Shown in pieces: positions 9,790 to 17,865 of a DNA stretch of 64,000 nucleotides (positions are counted from its first letter, which is position 1; each line of letters opens with the position of its first letter). The position numbers were made by a program, and so were the translations under genes. The notes under the pieces were generated by a model that had not been told where the DNA came from, did no database searches, and was given only the letters and a program-made list of their open reading frames with translations. The stretch comes from Gammaproteobacteria bacterium 53_120_T64 (GTDB lineage Bacteria > Pseudomonadota > Gammaproteobacteria > Pseudomonadales > Porticoccaceae), in contig MAAT01000028.1 of NCBI GenBank assembly GCA_002162815.1, positions 62,001-126,000 on the forward strand. The letters are read 5' to 3'.

Positions 9790-11268
9790 ATGTCACTGGC
9801 CGTCATTTATACACGGGCAAAGCTGGGCATTCGCGCACCACTGGTCACCGTGGAAGTTCACCTTTCCAATGGTTTACCCAGTCTCAGTATCGTTGGCTTA
9901 CCGGAAGCTGCCGTCAAGGAAAGTAAGGACAGGGTGCGTAGCGCCCTTCTAAACAGCCATTTCGACTTTCCCGCACGGCGCATTACCATTAATTTAGCCC
10001 CCGCCGACCTACCCAAGGAAGGGGGTCGCTTTGACCTACCCATCGCACTGGGCATACTCGCCGCCTCCGGGCAGTTACCACTAGACCCGCTAACGGAATA
10101 CGAGTTTATCGGCGAGCTCGCCCTCTCTGGTGAGTTGAGGCCCGTCGATGGTATTTTGCCAAGTGCTCTCGCCTGCAGTAAAAACCAACGCAAGATGATA
10201 GTGCCCCAAACCAATGGCCGAGAAGCCGCATTGGCGAGCAAGACTGGCGTTTACCCCGCCGAACACCTCTTAGAGGTCTGCGCGCATTTACAGGGCAGGG
10301 AGGAATTACCGCTGCTAAGCCACAGTCAAGAGGCTGAATTACCCCCCGCTGCAGATATTAATGAAGTCATCGGCCAACACCAAGCTAAGCGTGCCTTGGA
10401 AATTGCCGCCGCCGGCGCTCACAACCTACTCTTTAGTGGCCCTCCCGGAACGGGAAAAACCATGCTCGCCAGCCGCCTAGCCGGCATATTGCCGCCCCTC
10501 GACAAAAGCGATGCCCTGGAAGTTGCCGCTATCTACTCGGTGAGCAACGATCAAGCTCGCCCCCACTTTTTTGAACGCCCCTTCCGCTCTCCACACCACA
10601 CCGCATCCAGCGTCTCACTGGTCGGCGGCGGCAGCTCACCCCGCCCCGGTGAAGTGTCAAAGGCTCACCATGGCGTGCTGTTTCTCGATGAATTACCGGA
10701 ATTTCCTCGCAAGGTACTTGAAGTGCTCAGAGAGCCCCTGGAGTCGGGCTCAATATTGATCGCGAGGGCGCAGACAAGCGTCGAATATCCCGCCAATTTT
10801 ATGCTGATTGCGGCCATGAACCCCTGCCCCTGTGGCTACCTCGGCGAGCAGCGCTGCCGCTGTACACCTGAACAGGTGAAACGCTACCGGGATAAAATAT
10901 CGGGGCCACTACTGGATAGAATAGACCTACAAATCCATGTGCCTCGCGTACCCCACCGGGAGCTTACCGCCGCCAAAGAAACGGGGGAAAGCAGTACCTG
11001 CATACGCCAGCGCGTGGTCACGGCGAGACAAAAACAACAGCGTCGCCAAGCTTGCCCCAACGCCCAGTTATCACGTAGACAACTGGATCAGTTCTGCCCA
11101 CTCAACAACGAACAGCTGGAAATAATGAACACAGCCATTGAGCGCATGGACCTCTCGGCCCGTGGTTTTCATCGCGTATTAAAAGTAGCACGCACCATTG
11201 CCGACATTGAGAACCTAGATCAGATCCACAACCAGCACCTGCGCGAAGCCCTAGCCTACCGCCTGTAA
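9790..11268 (+). CDS. comM: ComM/YifB family AAA+ ATPase (Mg-chelatase-like)
   Basis: A 492-aa ATPase. In Vibrio, ComM is a hexameric helicase that promotes branch migration during natural transformation. It has an N-terminal Lon-like domain (GLPSLSIVGLPEAAVKES near residue 35), Walker A GPPGTGKT (about 218), Walker B LFLDELPEF (about 298), the sensor/arginine region ISGPLLDRIDLQ, and a cysteine cluster CPCGYLGEQRCRC that may bind metal. The start has AAGGAAG 7 bp upstream. It is transcribed alone, convergent with dodecin. Its presence is compatible with natural competence but does not prove it. Confidence 0.94.
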   Translation: MSLAVIYTRAKLGIRAPLVTVEVHLSNGLPSLSIVGLPEAAVKESKDRVRSALLNSHFDFPARRITINLAPADLPKEGGRFDLPIALGILAASGQLPLDPLTEYEFIGELALSGELRPVDGILPSALACSKNQRKMIVPQTNGREAALASKTGVYPAEHLLEVCAHLQGREELPLLSHSQEAELPPAADINEVIGQHQAKRALEIAAAGAHNLLFSGPPGTGKTMLASRLAGILPPLDKSDALEVAAIYSVSNDQARPHFFERPFRSPHHTASSVSLVGGGSSPRPGEVSKAHHGVLFLDELPEFPRKVLEVLREPLESGSILIARAQTSVEYPANFMLIAAMNPCPCGYLGEQRCRCTPEQVKRYRDKISGPLLDRIDLQIHVPRVPHRELTAAKETGESSTCIRQRVVTARQKQQRRQACPNAQLSRRQLDQFCPLNNEQLEIMNTAIERMDLSARGFHRVLKVARTIADIENLDQIHNQHLREALAYRL

Positions 11269-11296
11269 TCCAACGGTCCGCTACAGCTGCGGTGAA

Positions 11297-11509
11297 TTAA
11301 TGATCGAGGCGGAAACCGACTTTGATCGTGGCCTGCCAGTGCTTTACTTTTCCATCTTCAATATAGCCGCGACTTTCAACCACTTGGAACCAATGTAAAT
11401 GCTTAATAGTCTTAGTCGCTTCGGCGATGGCGGCACTGATCGCATCGTCAGTACCTGTCGTGGAGCTACCTGTCACTTCGATATGCTTATAGATATGTCC
11501 GGGCATCAT
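11297..11509 (-). CDS. Dodecin family flavin-binding protein
   Basis: A 70-aa dodecin, which assembles into a hollow dodecamer storing or buffering riboflavin/FMN. The core HIYKHIEVTGSS, the helix with AISAAIAEATKT and the strand HWFQVVESRGYI are all characteristic; the tryptophan in LHWFQV stacks on the flavin isoalloxazine in the family. The ATG at 11509 follows AGAGGAA at good spacing. Upstream in-frame codons extending to 11554 lack such a site. A monocistronic gene, convergent with comM. Confidence 0.93.
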   Translation of the reverse strand: MMPGHIYKHIEVTGSSTTGTDDAISAAIAEATKTIKHLHWFQVVESRGYIEDGKVKHWQATIKVGFRLDH

Positions 11510-11679
11510 GAGTTCCTCTAAGGCAATCATTTCAACACCAGCCCGAGCAAACAACCGCGCCGGAATCGGATAGCGCGCACACCCCTGATAATTGTGTATT
11601 CGCCGTTACCCAGAGCTTAGACAAAGGCCTCTCATCCCGCCAATAACATTCATATTTTTGTTTTACAAACCCAGTGCAA

Positions 11680-14178
11680 TCAAAAATATTTAGCGGCAAA
11701 TTCTTTTGCCGGCACGGGTCGAGAATAGAGAAACCCCTGGAATATCTGGCAACCGATGGCATGTAAAAATTCGGCCTGATCGCTATTTTCCACACCTTCG
11801 GCAACAGGGCTGAGAGAAAAGTGACGAGCGATATCCATAATTGTTTTTACTATCGCCGCATCATCTTTGTCGCTAATGATATTGCGGACATAGGTCTTAT
11901 CAATTTTTATTTCATCGAGGGGTAGGCGTTTCAAATAATACAGGGACGAGTAACCGGTGCCGAAATCATCAATCGCTATCTGCACACCCAATTGTTTTAA
12001 TTGCTTAAGCTTTTCGACGGTTTCATCGATGTCTTCGATTAACATACCCTCGGTAATTTCCAACATGATACTTCCCGGGGCGATATTATTGCGTTGAATA
12101 ACATCCTCTACACTGAAAACGAAGTCTTTGCGCCTAAATTGTACCGGGCTAATATTCACCGAGACGCTAAAATCCGGCTTTAAACAAACCGTATCTTGCC
12201 AGGTTTTTAACTGCGCGCAGGCCGTTTCCAGCACCCATTGCCCAATATCGACAATCAAACCGGTCTCCTCGGCAATACCGATAAAGTCGGTCGGCGGAAT
12301 CATGCCTTTGTCGGCATGTTGCCAGCGGATAAGCGCCTCTGCCCCCACGGGCTGCCCAGTACTGTCTACCTTCGATTGATAATAGAGTTGAAACTGTTTT
12401 CCCTTAATGGCATGCCGTAAATCCTGTTCGATCAGCACACGTTTATCGGCATCCTGCTGCTGCTCGGCGCGATAAAAAGCCACGGCGTTGCGACCACTGT
12501 CCTTCGCCTGGTACATCGCAACATCGGCATTTTGAATCACCTTTTCGGCCGTATCACCGTCCTGAGGGAAAACCGCCAAACCAATACTGGACGACATATG
12601 GTAATTGAGGCCATTGATAATATAGTCGTCGGCCAGTGTCGCGCGCAGTTTATCGGCAATCACACGCGCCTTGTGGGCCACCATATGAGCACTACCGGCA
12701 ATAATCGGTACCACCACCACGAACTCATCGCCACCAATGCGGGCCACGGTGTCATCGGTGCGAAAAACTTCCAACAAGCGCTGCGCCACTTCTATCAATA
12801 AAATATCGCCACTGGCATGGCCCAAGCTGTCATTCAGTAATTTAAAGCGATCGAGATCGAGATAAAACACCACACCACTGGTGTTGTTTCGTTTTGATGC
12901 CGCGCAATACTGGTGCAATCTATCCAGTAGTAAACGTCGATTAGCCAGTTTTGTCAGTGGATCGTAGTAGGCTAGGCGACTGATTTCTTGCTGGGCATTT
13001 TTGTACTCCGTAATATTCGACACGGCGGCTCGCACCATAACGGGCCGATCATTGCTATCACACTCCACCTGACCCTGGGTTCGCAACCAGAGCATTTCTC
13101 CTTCTGGACGCTGGAAGCGACTCTCCATTTCAAAGGCCCGGCCAGCGCTAATATTCTCAAGCACCGTCGCCAGCAATGCCATATCTTCCTCAAACACGAG
13201 CGTCCTCAGAGCATTAAAATTGGTCGGCAGTGCCTCATCAGAGAGCTCGAATAACTGGCTAGCGCCATCAGACCATGACATTTTATCGGTCAATAGATCG
13301 GCTTCCCAAATGACAATGCCCCCCGCCTTGGTGGCCAAGCGTGTCATTTGTTCCTTGTGCGCCAATTCATCCAGCAGACCCTGTCGCTCCAGTTCCATGC
13401 GCTTGCGATCGGTAATGTCCCGAACATTGGCAAAAGTCAGCCGCCTACCGTAGTAATCAAAACCACTAAAGCTCACTTCAACTTCACGGGGCTCGCCATT
13501 GGGTAGGCGAAGCAGCCACTCCAGGGTGCCAATACGCCCCCTCTCAAGCGCCGCTAAAACACGGTTTAGCTTTTCAACAGCCTCGAGGCCATCATTTTGC
13601 ACAACCATCGACAACTCGGTGATCGGCAAACCGACAAGCTCATTCTTGTCGCGCTGAGACAGGCGGGCAAACTGCTCATTACAGGCCTCGATATCGGAAC
13701 CGGCAAGTACCACTGCTGCCTCTGGCAGGGAGTCAATAAGCTGGCGAAAAGACTTTTTCGACTCGGGGGCAACAACAATTTTGGGGATCAAACCGCCGAT
13801 TTCCTGGCAGTTTATTAAATAAATCCCCGGCTCACCTTGGTGACTCGGAAGATGCGCCAGTGTTTCCACCAATTCAATATGCCGACCATCCCAGGAATCG
13901 CGCAGCGTTTTTCCCGTATAGCTATTCACTATCTCGTCACTGGCGGAGTCGCCCCCACTGCAGCACTGTAGAAAGTCGAGAAAGCCGATATCTTCCTGCT
14001 CGACATAGAGTTCATCCAGCATCGAACCGGTCAACATCTCGGCGGGAAAACCCGTCAGCTTTAAAAATGCCGGGTTCACTTGAATTATTTTTCGTGTTGC
14101 ATCGGCGATGACAGACGGCTGGCCGGCGTCAAAGGCCAATGCCGCAACCGCTGTATTAGCGTCACTCATTTTTTGCAT
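11680..14178 (-). CDS. PAS-PAS-PAS-GGDEF-EAL cyclic-di-GMP turnover protein
   Basis: An 832-aa soluble sensor for cyclic di-GMP metabolism. PAS domains lie at about 15-110, 145-255 and 285-395, a GGDEF domain at about 400-560 and an EAL domain at about 575-825. The GGDEF signature is intact (residues 482-486), preceded five residues earlier by an RTDD inhibitory I-site. The EAL domain has EAL (614-616) and the catalytic loop DDFGTGYSS with KRLPLDEIKID and EGVE. Both activities could therefore operate; which dominates is unknown. No membrane segment or signal peptide is present. The ATG at 14178 has GAGG upstream. No partner gene is obvious. Confidence 0.94.
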   Translation of the reverse strand: MQKMSDANTAVAALAFDAGQPSVIADATRKIIQVNPAFLKLTGFPAEMLTGSMLDELYVEQEDIGFLDFLQCCSGGDSASDEIVNSYTGKTLRDSWDGRHIELVETLAHLPSHQGEPGIYLINCQEIGGLIPKIVVAPESKKSFRQLIDSLPEAAVVLAGSDIEACNEQFARLSQRDKNELVGLPITELSMVVQNDGLEAVEKLNRVLAALERGRIGTLEWLLRLPNGEPREVEVSFSGFDYYGRRLTFANVRDITDRKRMELERQGLLDELAHKEQMTRLATKAGGIVIWEADLLTDKMSWSDGASQLFELSDEALPTNFNALRTLVFEEDMALLATVLENISAGRAFEMESRFQRPEGEMLWLRTQGQVECDSNDRPVMVRAAVSNITEYKNAQQEISRLAYYDPLTKLANRRLLLDRLHQYCAASKRNNTSGVVFYLDLDRFKLLNDSLGHASGDILLIEVAQRLLEVFRTDDTVARIGGDEFVVVVPIIAGSAHMVAHKARVIADKLRATLADDYIINGLNYHMSSSIGLAVFPQDGDTAEKVIQNADVAMYQAKDSGRNAVAFYRAEQQQDADKRVLIEQDLRHAIKGKQFQLYYQSKVDSTGQPVGAEALIRWQHADKGMIPPTDFIGIAEETGLIVDIGQWVLETACAQLKTWQDTVCLKPDFSVSVNISPVQFRRKDFVFSVEDVIQRNNIAPGSIMLEITEGMLIEDIDETVEKLKQLKQLGVQIAIDDFGTGYSSLYYLKRLPLDEIKIDKTYVRNIISDKDDAAIVKTIMDIARHFSLSPVAEGVENSDQAEFLHAIGCQIFQGFLYSRPVPAKEFAAKYF

Positions 14179-14250
14179 GTTAGCCTCGGCAATATCCGCT
14201 TATTGCCCTGCCTGGCATGTTATTAACAACTTCCATCAATGCACCCTTTA

Positions 14251-14841
14251 TCACGAAGATTTCGGCTCAAGAAAACTCATCCGGTTCGCAGCCTTTTTAG
14301 CGTCACTTTTACGAAATAAAATCAATGTCGCACCCAGCCCACCGCTATGGCGGGGTGCACTGTGAAAGGCCAGAACCTCACGCAGTTGTGGTAGCCAGTA
14401 ATTGACACAGCTTTTCAGTAGCGCCGGGTTTTCCCGGTGCTCACCTTTGCCGTGTGTAATCGCACCACAGCGAATATCGTGGGCGACACAATCGCGCACA
14501 AAATGCAGGACCTCGATACGCGCTTGCACAACCGTCAGCCGGTGTAAGTCCAAACTCGACTCGACACTATAACGGCCCTGCTTCAAGCGACGAAAAACAC
14601 CGTGCTGCACGCCATCCTGTTTAAAAGATAATGTATCGAGTGCCTTAACACGGGGCACATGCTCTTCGCCTGGCAGAAAGTCCTCCTCGGCCGCACTCAC
14701 TTTGACAGCGGCCCTGCGCCGCGACACCAGTGCCGGACTATTTCTATCCACCGGTATTTTCAAGCCATGTCCAATCTGAGTGACGGGTTCAACATCACCG
14801 ACGAACTCACGAAACAAATTTTTCTCTTCTTCTTCGATCAT
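14251..14841 (-). CDS. smrA: Smr-domain endonuclease-like protein (SmrA/YdaL type)
   Basis: A 196-aa protein with a C-terminal Smr domain at about residues 95-180. It shows LDLHRLTVVQAR (the LDLHG motif with Arg replacing Gly) and THGKGEH (the HGKG motif). Small Smr proteins are DNA/RNA nicking nucleases by family; the cellular role is poorly defined. The N-terminal 90 residues are polar and charged (EEEE at the start). AAGGG precedes the ATG at 14841. It lies head-to-tail upstream of the GGDEF-EAL gene with a 72-bp gap. Confidence 0.87.
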   Translation of the reverse strand: MIEEEEKNLFREFVGDVEPVTQIGHGLKIPVDRNSPALVSRRRAAVKVSAAEEDFLPGEEHVPRVKALDTLSFKQDGVQHGVFRRLKQGRYSVESSLDLHRLTVVQARIEVLHFVRDCVAHDIRCGAITHGKGEHRENPALLKSCVNYWLPQLREVLAFHSAPRHSGGLGATLILFRKSDAKKAANRMSFLEPKSS

Positions 14842-15000
14842 CGCCCTTCACTCTCACCGTCAACCTATCTCTGCGCACAACGCGGGAATTTTAACAGCCC
14901 CCGATTTCAGAAGGTGTGTACTCTCTAACACTTACTCATATTGGCGCCAAAAAAATACCAATATCGTCTCTCACAGCAACACTAAGAGCCGGGGTAAGCC

Positions 15001-16461
15001 TCATAAATACGGCGAGAACAACCAGCAAAATGCGTCCCGGCTGCGCAACAGCAGCGAGCGCTCATCCAGCTCAGCCAAACTCAGCAGCTGTGCGCCGCCA
15101 ACCCGCTGATCAAATTCATGCTCCAGCTCTGCGGCCAATTGAGGGTCATATATTTCGACACTGAGCTCATAGTTTAAACGCAGGCTTCGCGAGTCAAGAT
15201 TCGCCGAACCAATCAATAAATATTGGCCATCCACCAAAAACAACTTGCTGTGATTAAAGGGCGGCGGCTGGTAGAACACCCGAACATTGTAGTACAGCAG
15301 CTCCCAAAGCATATTGCGCATCGCCCAGTGTACATAGGGTAGATTGTTTTTCTCCGGTAACACCAGCGTCACAACCACGCCGCGTAGGGCCGCTGTTTGC
15401 AGGGCGGCCAGCATTTCTCGCGAAGGTAAAAAATAGGGTGTCATGATGCGAATCGACTCTTTAGCCTGCGCTATCGCCGCCATCAGTACATGGCTAAGTT
15501 TATCGAGGTTTATATCTGGCCCATCGACAATCACCCGGCAGCGACTGTCACCACATGCACGAGATTTAGCACTACCGGCCTTCACTGCCCCTCCGCTTGC
15601 CAACTGCCAAGTTTGCACAAAGCCAGCGGCAAGCTGGGCGACAATCGGGCCTTGAAACTGAAAGTGGATATCGACGGTCGTTTTTTTGTTCACACCGGGT
15701 TTCACGAAGTGCCGGTCGCCCAGGTTCATGCCGCCGGTAAAGGCTATTTGCCCATCCACCAGCAATAATTTTCGGTGATTGCGCAAGTTAAAACCCGGTA
15801 ATACCGGCATTAAGCCGGGGGGATTAAAGCGTTCGACGCGCACACCGCGACGCCGTAGACGACTGCTAATCCGCGGCCAAGAATAGAGATCACCCATGCC
15901 GTCAATAATGACCCGCACCTTGGCACCGCGATCTTGGGCGCCATACAGGGCCTCCGCAAATGCCTCGCCGGAAGCATTACTTTCAAAAATATAGGTGCTT
16001 AAATCGACGCTCTCTACAGCCCCATTAATGGCATCTAACATCGCGGGGAAGGCCTGCTCACCATTACGCAATATGGCCACTCGGTTTCCCTCTAACAAGG
16101 GTAGGCCCGTGAGTGCATAGGTGGCCCGCATAAGAGGGCTAAATTTGTTGTTCACCTTGCCATAACAGGGTATTTCAGACAGTGGTTCTGCACCCCGTTC
16201 AAAGTCGACAAAGCGTCGCTGGTGGGCCCCATCCTTCCACAGCTGTGCCCGGTGACGAACGCGATTAATACCAAACAAAAAATACAGTGCCGGGCCAATA
16301 ATGGGGAACAACAAACAAACGCCGATCCAACCCATCGCCGCGCGGGGGTCGCGTTTATAGAGTAAGGCGTGCCACATGGTGATCGGCGCGAGGATGAGCG
16401 CAAGGGCAATCAGACCATTGACCATCAGCTCGATCCCATTCAAATCACTTAACGCTGTCAT
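15001..16461 (-). CDS. cls: Cardiolipin synthase (phospholipase D family)
   Basis: A 486-aa inner-membrane enzyme joining two phosphatidylglycerols into cardiolipin. Two N-terminal membrane helices (about residues 8-30 and 40-62) precede the cytoplasmic catalytic part. Both HKD motifs are intact: NHRKLLLVDGQIAFTGGMN and NHSKLFLVDGQYLLIGSAN. The ATG at 16461 is chosen because it places the first helix near the N-terminus as in ClsA. An open frame continues to 16572 but encodes cysteine-rich sequence unlike the family. No strong ribosome-binding site was seen for either choice. Confidence 0.92.
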   Translation of the reverse strand: MTALSDLNGIELMVNGLIALALILAPITMWHALLYKRDPRAAMGWIGVCLLFPIIGPALYFLFGINRVRHRAQLWKDGAHQRRFVDFERGAEPLSEIPCYGKVNNKFSPLMRATYALTGLPLLEGNRVAILRNGEQAFPAMLDAINGAVESVDLSTYIFESNASGEAFAEALYGAQDRGAKVRVIIDGMGDLYSWPRISSRLRRRGVRVERFNPPGLMPVLPGFNLRNHRKLLLVDGQIAFTGGMNLGDRHFVKPGVNKKTTVDIHFQFQGPIVAQLAAGFVQTWQLASGGAVKAGSAKSRACGDSRCRVIVDGPDINLDKLSHVLMAAIAQAKESIRIMTPYFLPSREMLAALQTAALRGVVVTLVLPEKNNLPYVHWAMRNMLWELLYYNVRVFYQPPPFNHSKLFLVDGQYLLIGSANLDSRSLRLNYELSVEIYDPQLAAELEHEFDQRVGGAQLLSLAELDERSLLLRSRDAFCWLFSPYL

Positions 16462-16603
16462 CACGCAGGCTGCTCTTGGTTTATAGTAGGCTCCGGTTTT
16501 TATAGTCGCGTCAGCTTTGCAGTATGGTAGTGATAAGCAACAATAACAATTCAGCAGGCTGCCCCGATTCAAGCAATGCTCAAGAGCCTATAAAGGTGTA
16601 TCA

Positions 16604-17107
16604 ATGAACTCGCTACTCTCTTTAGGCAAGCCCGTTGGCGAACTGCTAAAACACAGCGGGCAAACGCTAACCGTTTGTGAACCCTCCACTGCCGGTTTAC
16701 TATCGGCGGCGCTAGTCTCTGTGCCCGGGGCATCGGCTTATTTCCTCGGTTCCACGGTGGTTTACAGCCTCGAATCTCGGCGTCAGTTTCTCGATATGAG
16801 CGATAGCGAAATGCAAGGTATCCGCAGCGCCAGCGAAGAATACGCCCTGCTCTGCGCCCGCAGTATTCATAAAACCCTCGGCGGTATCTGGGCGCTGGCC
16901 GAAACCGGTGCCACCGGCCCTACCTCTAACCCTTATAAAGATCCACCGGGCACGGCCTGGTTTGCAGTTACTGGGTCAATAGAAAGAACCCTGCAAATTA
17001 AAACTGGCCACAATAATCGCGAAGAGAATATGTGGCAGTTTGCCGAAGCGGCCCTGGGCTTATTGGAACAGTGTATTCGCGAGACGGCAGCCGTCGAAAA
17101 AATTTAA
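16604..17107 (+). CDS. CinA C-terminal domain protein (NMN deamidase-like) with variant motif
   Basis: A 167-aa stand-alone CinA C-terminal domain. Members (PncC) deamidate nicotinamide mononucleotide in NAD salvage. The fold cues are present: LLKHSGQTLTVCEPSTAGLLSA near residue 25, ALVSVPGASAYFLGSTVVYS, and AETGATGP. However, the usual AESCTGG active-site motif reads CEPSTAG: the catalytic serine position is shifted or replaced and the second glycine is changed. It may have altered activity. Divergent from cls. AAAGGTG lies upstream of the ATG. Confidence 0.8.
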   Translation: MNSLLSLGKPVGELLKHSGQTLTVCEPSTAGLLSAALVSVPGASAYFLGSTVVYSLESRRQFLDMSDSEMQGIRSASEEYALLCARSIHKTLGGIWALAETGATGPTSNPYKDPPGTAWFAVTGSIERTLQIKTGHNNREENMWQFAEAALGLLEQCIRETAAVEKI

Positions 17108-17117
17108 AGGAAAATAA

Positions 17118-17747
17118 CTACAGTAAGTGGCGGCGATTTTTTTCCATAATGATTGCAAACAAGTCACTGTTGACCAAGCTAGACAACCAATGCTGCAGCG
17201 CAGACAAAGCCTGAGCCTCAAACCAAGGCACATCGGTATTGGCAAATTGTCGAATAAAGGGGAAGATGGCAATATCGACGTAGCTCACTTGCCGCCCGAG
17301 TAAATACGCATCGCCATGCAGCTGCGCATTTAAGGTCTGTAAAAAAACCATGCCGCTATCGCGCGCCTCCAAACTATTGCCGCCGGGGAAACGCTGGGGA
17401 TATTTATAGCGATCGAGAGCCGCTTTAAAACTGCTGTCATTTTCAGTAATGAGAGACTGACTAAGGGACCGTGAATCCGGTAGCCAATGACCCGGATCAT
17501 CTTGGCCAAGCGCCCAGTTCATAATATCCAAACTTTCGTCGAGCACCTCGCCCAACGGCAACTGCAATACCGGCACCGAGCCCTTTGGCGATAACGCCAG
17601 CATTGCCGCAGGTTTTGCTTTTAATTCAACTTCAACAATCTCGCACTGCACACCGGCTTGATACAAGGCCATGCGAGCCCGCATCGCATAGGGGCAGCGC
17701 CGGAAACTGTAGAGCACGGGGTACTGGCGAATGGTATCTGTGCTCAT
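17118..17747 (-). CDS. Glutathione S-transferase family protein
   Basis: A 209-aa protein with an N-terminal thioredoxin-like domain (SFRRCPYAMRARMAL near residue 15; SPKGSVPVLQL contains the cis-proline that contacts glutathione) and an all-helical C-terminal domain. The CPYA motif is closer to glutaredoxin-2/omega-class enzymes than to Ser/Tyr transferases, so a thiol-transferase or lyase role is possible. Convergent with the CinA-like gene (10-bp gap). ATG at 17747; a GTG precedes it directly. Substrate unknown. Confidence 0.86.
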   Translation of the reverse strand: MSTDTIRQYPVLYSFRRCPYAMRARMALYQAGVQCEIVEVELKAKPAAMLALSPKGSVPVLQLPLGEVLDESLDIMNWALGQDDPGHWLPDSRSLSQSLITENDSSFKAALDRYKYPQRFPGGNSLEARDSGMVFLQTLNAQLHGDAYLLGRQVSYVDIAIFPFIRQFANTDVPWFEAQALSALQHWLSSLVNSDLFAIIMEKNRRHLL

Positions 17748-17777
17748 CACTCGGCAACCGGTATTTTTCTTATCGAT

Positions 17778-17822
17778 AAAAAAACCCCAAGATAAAAGTA
17801 AACAACCACTTTCAGCTCGGGG
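17778..17822 (-). terminator. Intrinsic terminator of the fadB-like gene
   Basis: On the minus strand CCCCGAG pairs with CTTGGGG (one G-U pair) and is followed by seven Ts. The loop contains a further AAAGT/ACTTT inner stem. It lies about 45 bp after the fadB-like stop and upstream of the GST start, which is on the same strand. Confidence 0.65.
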
Positions 17823-17865
17823 CTACACATCGCGCTAACTAGCGACTTAAGTGACGAATTAAGTA

